Shown: positions 15,769 through 25,729, counted from the first letter of the stretch. The stretch: DNA of 64,000 nt from Ruminococcus sp. (GCA_017470905.1 JAFUXL010000010.1:1-64000), one strand, 5' to 3'. The notes: generated by a model from the letters alone, not told the origin. Numbers and translations: made by a program.

Positions 15769-17026
15769 ACAGATAATCATTCAGCACAGGCTGCAAGCCC
15801 TCCCGTGCCATATCCTTATACATTTTGTCGAGACTTCTGCCGTCGTTAATCTCAAATTGTTCATCGCCGCCCGAATGGTCATTTCTGCCCGTGTACTTGC
15901 TTTCGTGGTCGCCGATACCCGTCGAAACGCCTGCGGAAATTTTAGTGGCGGCAATCTTTACTATACCGTTCCTGAAATCCTCGCTTTCACGGGAGGATAC
16001 CGTAATTCCTGCAAAGGGGAGGAATATTCTGTATGCGCACAGTATCTGGCAAAGCTGTCTTTCGCCCACGTCACGGGGATTTATTTTTCCGTTGTTGATT
16101 ATCGGTCTTAATCTCGGACATGAGAGAGATACCTCCGCATGAGGGTATTTTCTCTGCAAATAATAGACATGGAGCGCACTTGCAAGCGCATCCTTTCTGA
16201 AATCAGAAAGCCCTAAAAGTGCGGAACAGGCTATGCCCCTCATACCGCCCATAAGCGCACGCTCCTGAGCGTCAAATCTGTATGGGAATACCCTTTTATG
16301 ACCGAGGAGGTGGAGAGCTTCGTATTTTTCAATATCATAGGTTTCCTGAAATACCGTCACATAATCAACGCCGCATTCGTGAAGATATGCATAGTCCTCA
16401 ACGTTCACGGGGTAAATTTCAACACCCACCATGCGGAAATACCGCCTTGCCATTTTGCAGGCTTCGCCGATGTATTCAATATCGCTTTTTGACTTGCTTT
16501 CGCCCGTGAGTATCAAAATCTCCTCCATGCCGCTTTCGGAGATTATCTTCATCTCATGCTCAATCTGTCCGGGGGTCAATTTCATTCTGTTTATGTCATT
16601 ATAGCAGTTGAAGCCGCAGTAAACGCAGTAATTTTCGCAGTAATTCGCAATATAGAGCGGTGTGAAAAGATACACCGTATTTCCAAAATGCTTTCTGGTT
16701 TCAATTCTTGCACGTTCAGCCATTTTTTCAAGAAAAGGCTCTGCCGCAGGAGATAACAGGGCTTTCAAATCCTCGATATTAAGATTATCCCTCCTCAATG
16801 CACGGAGAACCTGTTCGGCGGTGTATTTTTCGGGCTGATAATCATTCATTTCGGAGAGGACTTTTTCCCTTATATCGGAATTTATAATCTGCTGACCCTG
16901 CATATATTCCATGCAGTCCGAGCGTGAGGAGGGGTCTGTTTCAAGCTTATGCTTGCGGTTCAAGGCACTTTCCGAGAGCTTGTCCGAGTCTATAAAATAT
17001 TCGTTTTCCATATCCACCTCAGTCAT
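15761..17026 (-). CDS. thiH: Tyrosine lyase, radical SAM
   Basis: Splits tyrosine to p-cresol and dehydroglycine for thiazole synthesis; the anaerobe's alternative to glycine oxidase ThiO. The 421 residues hold the radical-SAM cluster motif CENYCVYC (CX3CX2C) near 132, LTGESKSKS, and the ThiH-typical [10 protein letters not shown] and C-terminal region. An ATG start at 17026 overlaps the thiG end by eight bases, so the genes are coupled. Confidence 0.95.
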   Translation of the reverse strand: MTEVDMENEYFIDSDKLSESALNRKHKLETDPSSRSDCMEYMQGQQIINSDIREKVLSEMNDYQPEKYTAEQVLRALRRDNLNIEDLKALLSPAAEPFLEKMAERARIETRKHFGNTVYLFTPLYIANYCENYCVYCGFNCYNDINRMKLTPGQIEHEMKIISESGMEEILILTGESKSKSDIEYIGEACKMARRYFRMVGVEIYPVNVEDYAYLHECGVDYVTVFQETYDIEKYEALHLLGHKRVFPYRFDAQERALMGGMRGIACSALLGLSDFRKDALASALHVYYLQRKYPHAEVSLSCPRLRPIINNGKINPRDVGERQLCQILCAYRIFLPFAGITVSSRESEDFRNGIVKIAATKISAGVSTGIGDHESKYTGRNDHSGGDEQFEINDGRSLDKMYKDMAREGLQPVLNDYLYV

Positions 17027-17789
17027 GCAGAAAGCCCGTGAGAGTATCCGAGGGAGATGCGCCCCTTACGAGTACACGTCCGAGACCCGATAAATATGCC
17101 TGTCGTCCTGCCTCGACAGCTTTCCTGAATGCACTTGCCATAAGCGGCAAATCTCCTGCCGTTGCAAGAGCCGTATTCGACATAACAGCCGCCGCACCCA
17201 TTTCCATAGCCTCGCAAGCCTGAGAGGGTCTGCCTATTCCGGCATCTACAATAACCGGGAGGTCTGTTTCGTCTATTAAAATCTGAATGAAATCCCTTGT
17301 CGCAAGCCCCTTATTCGAGCCGATAGGGGAGGCAAGAGGCATAACGCAGGCTGCACCTGCATTCACCAAATCTCTTGCGATATTCAAATCGGGGTACATA
17401 TACGGCATTACGATAAATCCCTCATTTGCAAGTATCTCCGCAGCCTTTACAGTCTCCTGGTTGTCGGGGAGTAGATATTTTGTATCACGCATAATTTCTA
17501 TCTTTACGAAATCGCCGCAGCCGAGTTCTCTTGCAAGACGTGCAATCCTGACAGCCTCCTCCGCATTTCTTGCGCCAGATGTATTAGGCAGCAGAGTAAC
17601 CCCCTTCGGGATAAAGTCGAGGATATTTTCATTCTCTTTTGTATTTGCACGTCTTACGGCACAGGTAATTATCTCTGCGCCTGCATGGTTTACGGCGGCT
17701 TCTATGAGTGAGAGGGAATATTTCCCCGAACCGAGGATAAATCTTGAATTAAATTCATGACCGCCGATTAAAAGCTTGTCGTTTTCCAT
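17019..17789 (-). CDS. thiG: Thiazole synthase
   Basis: Condenses deoxyxylulose phosphate, dehydroglycine and ThiS-thiocarboxylate into the thiazole ring. The 256-residue TIM barrel starts [19 protein letters not shown] and contains the Schiff-base lysine region [17 protein letters not shown] and [10 protein letters not shown]. Length is normal. GGAAAGGAA precedes the ATG. It works with ThiS, ThiF and ThiH from the same operon. Confidence 0.96.
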   Translation of the reverse strand: MENDKLLIGGHEFNSRFILGSGKYSLSLIEAAVNHAGAEIITCAVRRANTKENENILDFIPKGVTLLPNTSGARNAEEAVRIARLARELGCGDFVKIEIMRDTKYLLPDNQETVKAAEILANEGFIVMPYMYPDLNIARDLVNAGAACVMPLASPIGSNKGLATRDFIQILIDETDLPVIVDAGIGRPSQACEAMEMGAAAVMSNTALATAGDLPLMASAFRKAVEAGRQAYLSGLGRVLVRGASPSDTLTGFLHD

Positions 17790-17806
17790 ATAAAATTCCT
17801 TTCCTT

Positions 17807-18436
17807 TCAGGCATCAAAAGAGCCTGAAATAATTCTTAATATCATATTCGCCTGATGAGCCGCACAGACCGCAACCCTTGCCGAAACCAGACCCATGCCA
17901 TCCGAAATATCGCTCTTGCCGTCACCGCAGATATAGAATTTATCCGATAGCCGCCTTGTAGTTATATCATTTGACGAATACAGTCCTGCCATTCCGTTGC
18001 CCGATATTAAATACTTATCGGGAAAATTTTCAAGCACGGCATTTACAAGCATGGCTTTCTGTTCGGCTTTGTCGAAAGCCTCGCAGATTATTTCATACGG
18101 CGCAAGGATATTTATATTATCCTCCGTGAGCTTCACGCACTGCGATGTTATTTCGGTACAGACCGATATTTTTTTAAGCGTTTCCGAAAGGGCATCTGTC
18201 TTGTACTGTCCGATTTGGGATATAAAATACTGCTGTCTGTTGAGGTTGGATATATCCACCCTGTCAAAATCTATGAGGTGAATATGCCCCACCCCTGCCC
18301 TTGCAAGGCTCAGGGCGATATTTGACCCCAGACCGCCAAGTCCGCATATGACGACAGATGCGGCGGCGAATTTTCTTTGAATTTCCTTTCCGTGTCGTTG
18401 TTCGAGTGCGGAATACAGCTCCTGCCGGGAGAGCAT
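17807..18436 (-). CDS. thiF: ThiS adenylyltransferase
   Basis: E1-like enzyme that activates the C-terminal GlyGly of ThiS. The 209-residue short clostridial form has the nucleotide loop [32 protein letters not shown] and a central [10 protein letters not shown] see no CxxC zinc pairs as in the longer E. coli type. The ATG at 18436 follows the thiS stop at once (TGATATG); an in-frame start 27 bases upstream would overlap thiS. Confidence 0.92.
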   Translation of the reverse strand: MLSRQELYSALEQRHGKEIQRKFAAASVVICGLGGLGSNIALSLARAGVGHIHLIDFDRVDISNLNRQQYFISQIGQYKTDALSETLKKISVCTEITSQCVKLTEDNINILAPYEIICEAFDKAEQKAMLVNAVLENFPDKYLISGNGMAGLYSSNDITTRRLSDKFYICGDGKSDISDGMGLVSARVAVCAAHQANMILRIISGSFDA

Positions 18437-18437
18437 A

Positions 18438-18632
18438 TCAGCCGCCCCCCACAAATCTGACAATCTCTACAATATCGCCGTCATTTAAGACAACATCGGA
18501 ATATTTTGTCTTAGGCAGGATATTTTCATTGAGTTCAACCGCCACGGATTTGGGGTCATATCCCATAATACCGAGTATTTCCGTCATATTTTTTCCGTCA
18601 TAATCGGTCTGACATCCGTTTATTTTTACCAT
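18438..18632 (-). CDS. thiS: Sulfur carrier protein
   Basis: A 64-residue ubiquitin-like protein ending FVGGG; the terminal GlyGly is converted to a thiocarboxylate by ThiF and hands sulfur to ThiG. First gene of the operon thiS-thiF-thiG-thiH-tenI-thiE. GGAGG lies directly after the T-run of the riboswitch terminator and seven bases before the ATG. Confidence 0.94.
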   Translation of the reverse strand: MVKINGCQTDYDGKNMTEILGIMGYDPKSVAVELNENILPKTKYSDVVLNDGDIVEIVRFVGGG

Positions 18633-18643
18633 AATACACCTCC

Positions 18644-18776
18644 GAAAAAAAGGGAGCCGCCACGCAGACAGCTCCCGATAAGGCAGTTATTTCCCTACGT
18701 TGGCATTATCCAAATCAGGTTGCGGGTCGGAAACTCAATTGTTTCCCTCTCAGCCTGCACACAAGCTCCCCATTTA
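18644..18776 (-). ncRNA. TPP riboswitch with terminator, controlling thiS-thiE
   Basis: On the minus strand, from 18771: GGGG, a P3 stem AGCTTG/CAGGCT, the invariant CTGAGA, an extra P3a hairpin (GGGAAAC/GTTTCC), ACCC, then ACCTGATTTGGATAATGCCA and ACGTAGGGA, the sequence signature of THI-box aptamers. The expression platform is a terminator: GGGAGC (18676-18671) pairs with GCTCCC (18657-18652) followed by seven T (18651-18645). When thiamin pyrophosphate is plentiful, transcription should stop before thiS. Confidence 0.97.
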
Positions 18777-18783
18777 CAATAGA

Positions 18784-18812
18784 ATTATATCACTTTCCGA
18801 CAAATTTGTCAA
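18784..18812 (-). promoter_or_regulatory. Promoter of the thiamin operon
   Basis: Minus strand TTGACA (18807-18812), 17-bp spacer, TATAAT (18784-18789). The start should be near 18777, at the beginning of the riboswitch. Confidence 0.88.
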
Positions 18813-18852
18813 GCACTTCCGAAAATTAATTCATAATTCATAATTAATGAAG

Positions 18853-18868
18853 TGTTCCACGTGGAACA
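18853..18868. promoter_or_regulatory. parS-type palindrome, perfect copy 7
   Basis: TGTTCCACGTGGAACA flanked on both sides by the AT-rich TGCATAATTCATAATT repeat. Confidence 0.85.
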
Positions 18869-18989
18869 AATTTAATGCATAATTCATAATTAAAAGTAAA
18901 CTGACATTTCTGATGAAGAATGCCGCATTATCATTGATTTGTATGATAACGGCTTTCCAAGAAATTATCTGCAATTGAACGAATGTGGA

Positions 18990-19108
18990 ATTTTTCATGA
19001 TAATATACAAAAAGCATGATAAAAAACAATGTCCCCCCACCGCAGGCAGGGGAACAAAGACAAAATATAAAAATTTTGTGCTTTATTTTAAAATGTTATT
19101 CACAGGTA
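18990..19108 (-). repeat. MITE-like element, copy f
   Basis: Opposite orientation: GTCCCCCCACCGCAGGCAGGG hairpin followed by GAACAAAGACAAAATATAAAA, the reverse complement of the conserved TTTTGTCTTTGTTCCC stretch. Confidence 0.55.
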
Positions 19109-19117
19109 AAATTCATT

Positions 19118-19133
19118 TGTTCCACATGAAACA
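19118..19133. promoter_or_regulatory. Degraded parS-like site
   Basis: TGTTCCACATGAAACA, with CACGTG changed to CACATG. A further half-site TCATGTGAAACA follows at 19145-19156. Confidence 0.4.
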
Positions 19134-19160
19134 TTTTAAAAAAGTCATGTGAAACATAAT

Positions 19161-19176
19161 TGTTCCACGTGGAACA
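19161..19176. promoter_or_regulatory. parS-type palindrome, perfect copy 8
   Basis: TGTTCCACGTGGAACA 24 bases beyond the end of the noc-like gene. Confidence 0.85.
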
Positions 19177-19199
19177 TTCTACTAATTATGAATTATGCA

Positions 19200-20015
19200 T
19201 TATATTTTGTGCTGGTTTATCGGTATTCTGACCCTGTACTCTATGTATTCATCGCTCTGTATTTTCTTCGAGTCCGCCGAAATGCCTGCCGCCTGCATGG
19301 TTTCAACGGCTCTGTTTATGGTGTTGACGAACATTTTCACATTCTGAAAAACCTTGGAGCGTTTTTTATAGCTTGATTTTTGCTTCTGATTGCCGAGGTA
19401 TTCCTCGATGAGATTTTCGGTTTTCTCGACATTGAGGTTGTCTTTGACGATTTTTTCGAGGATATTGAGCCTGTCGGCAGGGCTTGCAAGCTTAAGCAAT
19501 GCCCTTGCGTGGCGTTCAGTGAGATTGAATTTCATGATTAATTCTCTTTCGTCGGGAGTAAGGCGGAGAAGTCGGAGCTTGTTTGCGATAGTACTCTGAG
19601 CCTTTCCGAGCTTTGCGGCAGCCTCCTCCTGCGTCATTCCGTAGTAGGTGATAAGCTTTTCGATGGCTACAGCCTCATCAAAAAACGAAAGGTTCTGTCT
19701 CTGGATATTTTCAACGATGGCGAGAATTGCGGAATTTCTGTCGTTAATTTCATGAATTATGCACGGCACGGACGAAAATCCGCATAATACGGCGGCTCTG
19801 AGCCTGCGTTCGCCTGCGATGAGTTCATATTTGTCGCCGTTTCTGCGGACGGTAAGGGGCTGCAAAATGCCGTTCTGTGCGATAGAGTCGGCAAGAGAGG
19901 CAATCTCCTCCTCATTGAAATCCCTCCTCGGCTGGTTGGGGTTGGGGATTATCTGTTCAATTTCAATTTCGACAACACGAAGCTTTTCCTTGGTAAAGTT
20001 TAAAAATCCTGACAT
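19200..20015 (-). CDS. noc: ParB-family CTPase of the Noc (nucleoid occlusion) type
   Basis: A 271-residue DNA-binding CTP clamp. It has the N-terminal CTP-binding motifs GERRLR (69-73 region) and ENIQRQNL (102-109), a helix-turn-helix (EEAAAKLGKAQSTIANKL) and a C-terminal dimer domain. Two facts favour Noc over ParB/Spo0J: it sits directly downstream of rsmG with no parA (soj) beside it, and the four published specificity positions read Gln140, Lys146, Arg151, Arg168, close to Noc (Q,K,K,R) and unlike ParB (R,T,A,G). Noc binds a different palindrome and blocks division over the nucleoid. An obvious membrane-targeting helix is not evident in the short N-terminus (MSGFLNFTKEKL). Confidence 0.8.
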   Translation of the reverse strand: MSGFLNFTKEKLRVVEIEIEQIIPNPNQPRRDFNEEEIASLADSIAQNGILQPLTVRRNGDKYELIAGERRLRAAVLCGFSSVPCIIHEINDRNSAILAIVENIQRQNLSFFDEAVAIEKLITYYGMTQEEAAAKLGKAQSTIANKLRLLRLTPDERELIMKFNLTERHARALLKLASPADRLNILEKIVKDNLNVEKTENLIEEYLGNQKQKSSYKKRSKVFQNVKMFVNTINRAVETMQAAGISADSKKIQSDEYIEYRVRIPINQHKI

Positions 20016-20149
20016 ATTATTTTCCTCACAAAAATATTACTGGAGCGTTATGCTCTGTAATATAATTGTATCACCTGCGGGAAATATTTGCTACATAAAA
20101 AAATCGACATATTGTGCGAAAATTTCAAGATATACAACAGGATTAAAAA

Positions 20150-20884
20150 TTATCCGAGCGGTTTCTTTTTTATCTGACCGCTGCTGCGAGGGTATCTTGT
20201 CGGCGTATGCGATATTTTTATTACGTGTACTAATTTTCTTGCATCACCGCCGAGCTTGTATTCGTAAATTTTGGAAATCGCCCCTCCGAGGGTTCTTATC
20301 GCAAGTCTGCCGGAATTTATATCCTCCGAAGGACCCTTCATGGCTATGAAATTTCCCGCATATTTAACAAATGGCATACAAAGCTCCGACAGAAGCGACA
20401 TATTCGCAACGGCTCTTGCACATACGAAATCAAAATTTTCCCTGTATTTTACGCAGCCGAAATCGCCCTTGTATTTTAAATCCTTTGCAATATCCTCGGC
20501 TCTGCCGTGGATAAATTCCGCATCTATGCACAGAATTTCGCATAGTTTTTGCAGAAATACAATTCTCTTGTTAAGGCTGTCGAGGAGGGTTATCTTTATA
20601 TCAGGGCGCATGATTTTAAGCGGCACAGACGGAAATCCCGCACCAGTTCCGACATCAATCAGCGTTGAATTTTGCGGAATATCTATATATTTCAGTATGA
20701 TACAGCTGTCAATAAAATGCTTTGACAAAATTTCATCCGGCTCTGTTATGGCGGTAAGATTTACATTTTCGTTGTATTTCACGAGGAAACCGGCATATTT
20801 GTCAAACAAACCGTATTGTTTTTCCGTGAGTTCAAAGCCGTATTTTTCAAACTCTCCACGAGCATATTCAAAACCCGAAAGCAT
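20150..20884 (-). CDS. rsmG: 16S rRNA (guanine527-N7)-methyltransferase
   Basis: SAM-dependent methylase of G527 in 16S rRNA. The 244 residues show NLTAITEPDEILSKHFIDS, the SAM-binding loop LIDVGTGAGFPSVPLKI and CARAVANMSLL. Three possible starts lie within ten bases (GTG 20893, ATG 20890, ATG 20884); AAGGGG lies eight bases before the last, which I chose. It follows mnmG with a TGATG overlap region, so both are cotranscribed, as in most Firmicutes. Confidence 0.95.
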   Translation of the reverse strand: MLSGFEYARGEFEKYGFELTEKQYGLFDKYAGFLVKYNENVNLTAITEPDEILSKHFIDSCIILKYIDIPQNSTLIDVGTGAGFPSVPLKIMRPDIKITLLDSLNKRIVFLQKLCEILCIDAEFIHGRAEDIAKDLKYKGDFGCVKYRENFDFVCARAVANMSLLSELCMPFVKYAGNFIAMKGPSEDINSGRLAIRTLGGAISKIYEYKLGGDARKLVHVIKISHTPTRYPRSSGQIKKKPLG

Positions 20885-20889
20885 TAACA

Positions 20890-22764
20890 TCACCCCTTAT
20901 TTTTCTGAAGCCAAACGACAAGCATGGATATATCCGCAGGCGAAACGCCCGAAATTCTCGATGCCTGTCCGAGAGATATTGGGCGGACTTTGTTGAGCTT
21001 TTCAGCCGCCTCAAGCCTTAAACCGTGTACCTCGCTATAGTCCGTATTCTGCGGAAGTCCGGTATTTTCAAGGCTGCGCATACGTTCAATCTGTTCAAGC
21101 TGCTTTTCGATGTATCCCTTGTATTTTATCTGCAAATCAACCTGTTCGGCGGTATCGAAAGGCAGTTCCGGACGGTTTTCGTCAAAGGGTGCGAGGTCAA
21201 AATAATTTATCTGCGGTCTGCGTATCAAATCGGCAAGCTTACAGCCTGTCGAAAGGGGAGCAGTACCCTTTGACACGAGGAAATCATTCAGCTTATCCGA
21301 GGGGGATATATTTAAATGATTTACTCTTCCTATTTCCGACTTTGTGTCGGCGATTTTTTTATTTAACCTGTCAAATCTCTCCTTAGAAATCAAGCCGAGC
21401 TTATAGCCTATGGGCGTAAGTCTATCGTCGGCATTGTCCTGTCTTAGAATTAATCTGTATTCGCTGCGTGAAGTCATCATTCTGTACGGGTCGGAACAGC
21501 CCTTAGTGACCAAATCGTCAACGAGCGTGCCGATATATGAACCTGACCTTTCGAGGATAAGCGGTTCTTTGCCCTGTATTTTCAGTGCGGCATTTATGCC
21601 TGCAACAAGTCCCTGTGCGGCAGCCTCCTCATAGCCCGAGCTTCCGTTGAACTGACCTGCGCCGTAAAGACCGCTGATTTTTTTAAATTCAAGTGTCGGA
21701 TAAAGCTGCAAGGGGTCGCAGCAGTCGTATTCAATCGCATATGCCGGGCGCATAATCTCCACATTTTCAAGCCCCTTTATTGTTCTCAGAAATGCAAGCT
21801 GAACGTCCTCCGGCAGTGATGACGACATACCCTGCAAATAGTATTCTTCCGTTGTAAGACCCATAGGCTCAACGAAAAGCTGGTGACGGGGCTTATCCGA
21901 AAACCTGACAATTTTGTCCTCGATTGACGGACAGTATCTCGGCCCCACTCCCTCGATTTTTCCCGAATAAAGCGGCGAGCGGTGAAGATTTTTCAGTATC
22001 ACTTCATGAGTATTACTATTTGTATAAGTCATGTAACAGCTGACTTTATTCGTTAAATCATTATCATAATTGTCAAAAGAGAACGGAACAATATTCTCAT
22101 CGCCGTCCTGACGCTGCATGGCATCGAAATCAATACTGCGTTTATTTACACGGCACGGAGTACCCGTCTTGAAACGTCTTAATTCAACACCGTGCCTGAC
22201 AAGAGAGGACGAAAGCTGTATACTCGGCAAAGCCGCATCAGGGCCGCTTTCATAAGAACATTCGCCGATGTGTATTTTGCCCCTTAAATACGTACCCGTG
22301 GCGATTATTACGGCTTTTACGTCATATTCCGCACCGAGGGAGGTAATTATTTTTGTAATTTTCCCGTCCTCAACGGCAATATCCGCAGCCATAGCCTGTT
22401 TTATGCAGAGATTTTCCTGTTTTTCGCAGACATTTTTCATATAGTCATGGTACATAACACGGTCAGCCTGAACACGCAGACTGTGGACGGCGGGACCCTT
22501 GCCACGGTTGAGCATACGGCTCTGAATGAAGCATTTATCCGCCCCCTTGCCCATTTCGCCGCCCAGCGCATCTATTTCCCTTACGAGATGTCCCTTAGCA
22601 GTACCGCCAATCGAGGGATTGCAGGGCATATTTGCAATCTGGTCGAGGGAAATCGTAAACATAACGGTTTTACAGCCCAGTCTTGCGGCGGCGAGGGCAG
22701 CCTCCACCCCTGCATGACCGCCGCCGACTACGGCAACATCAAATTCACCCATTTTATAAGACAT
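20890..22764 (-). CDS. mnmG: tRNA uridine-34 5-carboxymethylaminomethyl modification enzyme, FAD subunit
   Basis: Partner of MnmE in making cmnm5U34 in tRNA. The 624 residues start [19 protein letters not shown] with the FAD-binding [26 protein letters not shown], a central GRYxP-type PRYCPSIE and the C-terminal helical tRNA/MnmE-binding domain ending in [10 protein letters not shown]. An open frame continues 34 codons upstream through a parS site, but AAAGGAG stands before the ATG at 22764. Follows mnmE in one operon. Confidence 0.96.
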   Translation of the reverse strand: MSYKMGEFDVAVVGGGHAGVEAALAAARLGCKTVMFTISLDQIANMPCNPSIGGTAKGHLVREIDALGGEMGKGADKCFIQSRMLNRGKGPAVHSLRVQADRVMYHDYMKNVCEKQENLCIKQAMAADIAVEDGKITKIITSLGAEYDVKAVIIATGTYLRGKIHIGECSYESGPDAALPSIQLSSSLVRHGVELRRFKTGTPCRVNKRSIDFDAMQRQDGDENIVPFSFDNYDNDLTNKVSCYMTYTNSNTHEVILKNLHRSPLYSGKIEGVGPRYCPSIEDKIVRFSDKPRHQLFVEPMGLTTEEYYLQGMSSSLPEDVQLAFLRTIKGLENVEIMRPAYAIEYDCCDPLQLYPTLEFKKISGLYGAGQFNGSSGYEEAAAQGLVAGINAALKIQGKEPLILERSGSYIGTLVDDLVTKGCSDPYRMMTSRSEYRLILRQDNADDRLTPIGYKLGLISKERFDRLNKKIADTKSEIGRVNHLNISPSDKLNDFLVSKGTAPLSTGCKLADLIRRPQINYFDLAPFDENRPELPFDTAEQVDLQIKYKGYIEKQLEQIERMRSLENTGLPQNTDYSEVHGLRLEAAEKLNKVRPISLGQASRISGVSPADISMLVVWLQKNKG

Positions 22765-22803
22765 ATTTACACTCCTTTTGGTTTCACGGATGGTTTCACA
22801 GAA

Positions 22804-22819
22804 TGTTCCACGTGGAACA
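22804..22819. promoter_or_regulatory. parS-type palindrome, perfect copy 9
   Basis: TGTTCCACGTGGAACA between mnmE and mnmG; it touches the mnmE stop codon (22820-22822) directly. This is the copy nearest to dnaA (about 5.8 kb). Confidence 0.85.
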
Positions 22820-24175
22820 TTATTTACCCACACAGAAACGTGAAAATACCTCGTCCACCACCGCATCGGTTACTTTTTCTCCCGTGAGTTCAAGCAAATA
22901 CTGCTCCGCCTCATCAATAACTACAGTGACAGCGTCCAGAAATTCGCCGTTTTTGAGCATATTAACGGCATTATGCGTACATTCGAGGGCTTTTTCGATA
23001 CATCTTTTCTGTCTTTCGTTAGCGGCAGGAACGGAGGAAAATATATCACTGTTCAGCCTGAACAAATTCTGCACGGCATTGTTGAGTTCGTTTATATTAT
23101 TTTCCTTTGCCGATATATATACTATTGGTATATTATTTCCCTTGATTTTCTCTGTATCGAATAACTGTTCTGCATCAGACTTGTTAATCACGGCGACTGC
23201 CTTCTTATTTTTAATTTTATCAATCAAATTCAAATCGTCCGCAGTACACGGACAACTGCCGTCAAAGACCGCAATAATCAATTCCGATGAATTTATCATT
23301 TTCTCGGCGATGCCAATGCCAATCCCCTCGATAACATCATCTGTTTCATGTATTCCTGCGGTATCCGAAAGGCGGAGTACTATATCGCCTATCCTTACGG
23401 ACTCCTCCACAACATCACGGGTGGTTCCCGAAATATCGGTGACAATGCTCCTTTCACAGCCTGCAAGACAGTTGAAAAGTGTAGACTTTCCGACATTCGG
23501 TTTTCCCACAATTACTGTTGAAACACCCTCACGCAGAATGCGCCCTGCATCGTAGTTTTCAACAAGCGAAAAGAGGCTGTTTCTGACAGTTTTCAGTTCC
23601 TCCGCCAGTTTATCGGGTTCTACTTCGGGAATATCCTCTTCGGGGTAATCAGCCCATGCGGCGAGGTCGCCGAGGATTTTCATGAGACTTTCCGAACATT
23701 GTCGAGCCTTTTTAAAAGCCGCCCCCTCACGGAGTTCCCCGGCTATTTTAAGCTCCAAATCGCTCTTTGCGGAGATTATGTCCATGACCGCCTCCGCCTG
23801 AGTCAAATCAAGCTTTCCGTTCATGAAAGCACGCTTTGTAAATTCGCCTGCCTCTGCATTTTCCGCACCGTTTTTAAGGGCGGTACGGAGAATTTCTCTT
23901 GAAACAAGCAGTCCTCCGTGGCATGAAATTTCAACAACATCCTCCCCCGTGTAGCTGTGGGGGGCTTTGAAAACGGTCAGAATACAGTCATCGAGCCGCC
24001 GACCGTCATCGTGGGCGATACCGTAACAGCAGGTATAGCCCTCCATATCGGATAATTTTTTCCCGAAAGGCTTGAAAATCCGCTCTGCAACGCCTGTTGC
24101 ATTATCCCCCGAAATTCTTATCATGGCAATTCCGCCGACAGCGTTCGGGGTAGAGATTGCGGCTATAGTATGCAA
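22820..24175 (-). CDS. mnmE: tRNA modification GTPase
   Basis: GTPase that works with MnmG on U34. The 451 residues have the N-terminal folate-binding domain ([21 protein letters not shown]), a G domain with P-loop [26 protein letters not shown] and NKSD, and the C-terminal FCVGK whose cysteine is conserved. The start codon is TTG (TTGCATACTATA), eight bases after GGAGGG. A terminator-like hairpin lies just upstream, between jag and mnmE. Confidence 0.97.
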   Translation of the reverse strand: MHTIAAISTPNAVGGIAMIRISGDNATGVAERIFKPFGKKLSDMEGYTCCYGIAHDDGRRLDDCILTVFKAPHSYTGEDVVEISCHGGLLVSREILRTALKNGAENAEAGEFTKRAFMNGKLDLTQAEAVMDIISAKSDLELKIAGELREGAAFKKARQCSESLMKILGDLAAWADYPEEDIPEVEPDKLAEELKTVRNSLFSLVENYDAGRILREGVSTVIVGKPNVGKSTLFNCLAGCERSIVTDISGTTRDVVEESVRIGDIVLRLSDTAGIHETDDVIEGIGIGIAEKMINSSELIIAVFDGSCPCTADDLNLIDKIKNKKAVAVINKSDAEQLFDTEKIKGNNIPIVYISAKENNINELNNAVQNLFRLNSDIFSSVPAANERQKRCIEKALECTHNAVNMLKNGEFLDAVTVVIDEAEQYLLELTGEKVTDAVVDEVFSRFCVGK

Positions 24176-24187
24176 AAAAATCCCTCC

Positions 24188-24217
24188 TAAAAAAACAACG
24201 GCATTGAAGCCGCTGTT
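24188..24217 (-). terminator. Terminator between jag and mnmE
   Basis: On the minus strand AACAGCGGC pairs with GCCGTTGTT (one G-U) around a six-base loop, followed by seven T. It may end the rpmH-jag transcript or act as a partial terminator. Confidence 0.7.
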
Positions 24218-24263
24218 TCCTGATATTTTAATTCAACATTCTGTTGAAAACGGTGTTGAAAAC

Positions 24264-25523
24264 TCAAAGCTCAATCTTACCGTAAAGACCGCCCTCCATG
24301 CTGTCCTCCGGCTTTGGCTTTTTATAGTCCTTTTCAAAGCTGGTTGAAAGGTCAATAGGCTTGCACTCTATCGGTTCATTGCTGTGCCTGCCCGGTCTCT
24401 TGTCATTTCTTCTGTTATTTCGGTCATTTCTGGGATTTCTGCGCCTGCCGCCCTGCTTGGGGTTATTTGAAGAGATAATTATCTTCCTGTAAGGCTCTTC
24501 TCCGACAGAGCGTGAAGAAACGCCTTCTATTTCGGAAATTGCGGAATGAATGACACGTCTTTCGTAGGGGTTCATAGGTTCGAGCGGCTGTGACCTTCCT
24601 GTTTTAAGCACAGATTTAGCGACCTTTACGGCAAGCTGTTCAAGGGTATCTTTCCTCTTGCTCCTGTATCCGAGACAGTCTATCGTTATGCGGAAATAAT
24701 CCTTGTCGCCCTTGTTTGCGATAATCGAGCAGAGATACTGGAGGGAGTCGAGAGTTTCGCCTCTTCTTCCGATAACAGTGCCGTTGTTATTGCTCTCAAT
24801 GTTCACGACTGCGCCCGTTTCGTTCTGATAAACGGTAAATTCAGGCTCTATATCCATGGCTCTGAGGACGCTGGTTATGTAATCAACAGCGATTTTAACC
24901 TTAGGCTCTATGAGACTTTCGTCCTCAATGAGCGTGAAATTATCGAGTGAAAATTCCTCGTCATCGTCTCTTGCGGATAATTTTTCGGGCTTTTCAGCCG
25001 ATTTTGCGGATACCCTTGACGCTGCTTTTTCGGGCGATTTTTCGGGCTTTTCAGTAACTTTTGCGGCTGTATCTCCGATTTCTCCGGCAGGCTCCGAAAT
25101 TTCCTTCGCCTTGTTTTCAACAATTTCCTCAACAGGCTGTTGAATGTTTTCCTCAATGGCAGTCACGGGCGGAATATCTTCCTTTGCGACAGTCTCCTGC
25201 GGTTTTTCGGCAGGCTTTTCCTCCGTTTTTTCAACAGGCTTTTCAACAGTTTCAACTTTGGTTTCAACAGTTTCAACTTTTTTCTCTGCGGCAGCTTTTT
25301 TGGGCGGTTCGGACTTCGGGGCAGTTTTTACGGGAGCTTTGGGAGCAGTCTGCGCAGGCTCATAGGTAGCCTTTACCTTTGCGCTGGACTTTCCTATGCC
25401 AAGAAATCCCTTTTTTCCCTCATCGAGGACTTCAAATTTTATCTGGTTAATATTTTTTCCAAATTTGGCAGCCGCAAGGCTCTTAGCCTCCTCGACCGTT
25501 TTTGCTGTAAAAACTTCTGTCAT
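24264..25523 (-). CDS. jag: Jag/KhpB (EloR) RNA-binding protein
   Basis: A 419-residue RNA-binding protein linked to cell elongation and usually cotranscribed with yidC. It has a Jag-N domain (1-55, ending KKGFLGIGKSSAKV), a long linker rich in Lys, Glu, Pro and Ala (about 60-195), a KH domain (about 210-285, VNIESNNNGTVIGRRGETLD) and an R3H domain (about 300-355, NPYERRVIHSAISE). An unusual basic tail (RRRNPRNDRNNRRNDKRPGR) follows. The linker is much longer than in Bacillus subtilis. GGAGG precedes the ATG and belongs to a hairpin repeat. Confidence 0.93.
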   Translation of the reverse strand: MTEVFTAKTVEEAKSLAAAKFGKNINQIKFEVLDEGKKGFLGIGKSSAKVKATYEPAQTAPKAPVKTAPKSEPPKKAAAEKKVETVETKVETVEKPVEKTEEKPAEKPQETVAKEDIPPVTAIEENIQQPVEEIVENKAKEISEPAGEIGDTAAKVTEKPEKSPEKAASRVSAKSAEKPEKLSARDDDEEFSLDNFTLIEDESLIEPKVKIAVDYITSVLRAMDIEPEFTVYQNETGAVVNIESNNNGTVIGRRGETLDSLQYLCSIIANKGDKDYFRITIDCLGYRSKRKDTLEQLAVKVAKSVLKTGRSQPLEPMNPYERRVIHSAISEIEGVSSRSVGEEPYRKIIISSNNPKQGGRRRNPRNDRNNRRNDKRPGRHSNEPIECKPIDLSTSFEKDYKKPKPEDSMEGGLYGKIEL

Positions 25524-25536
25524 ATTTATACCTCCT

Positions 25537-25625
25537 ATTTAAAACATTCAGGTTTGCGCCTCTGTAACCTTGCATCTTCATTCACTTCGCTGCGCTGCGT
25601 TCACTCCCGATGCAAGGGAGCAAAC
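25537..25625 (-). repeat. Nested covarying hairpin repeat, copy 2
   Basis: Minus strand: outer arms GTTTGC/GCAAAC, middle stem GCATC/GATGC, family core GTGAACGCAGCGCAGCG, tail GTTTTAAATAGGAGG, whose GGAGG is the jag Shine-Dalgarno. Confidence 0.7.
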
Positions 25626-25632
25626 TTTCTGT

Positions 25633-25727
25633 TATTTAAAATCGTCAAATTTTCGCCCTTATAATCTTGCCTGCTCACTCACTGCGTTACACTTAGTTCG
25701 TTCATACGGCAAGGGCGAAAATTTTCC
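25633..25727 (-). repeat. Nested covarying hairpin repeat, copy 3
   Basis: Second, adjacent copy directly after yidC. Outer arms AAAATTTTCGCCCTT and AAGGGCGAAAATTT, short inner GCC/GGC, core diverged (GAACTAAGTGTAACGCAGTG), tail GACGATTTTAAATAACAG without a Shine-Dalgarno. Copies 2 and 3 lie in tandem in the same orientation. Confidence 0.65.
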
Positions 25728-25729
25728 TG

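Noticed and set aside
25098-25270. Dense TTTTCAACA/TTTCAACAG motifs inside jag resembling origin boxes
   Set aside because: They arise from the repetitive Val-Glu-Lys/Thr-Val-Glu linker codons; a binding role cannot be separated from this coding bias, so they are not listed as boxes.
25537-25727. Tandem hairpins between yidC and jag as a CRISPR-like array
   Set aside because: Only two units, no constant-length spacers, and the same units occur singly at six other places.
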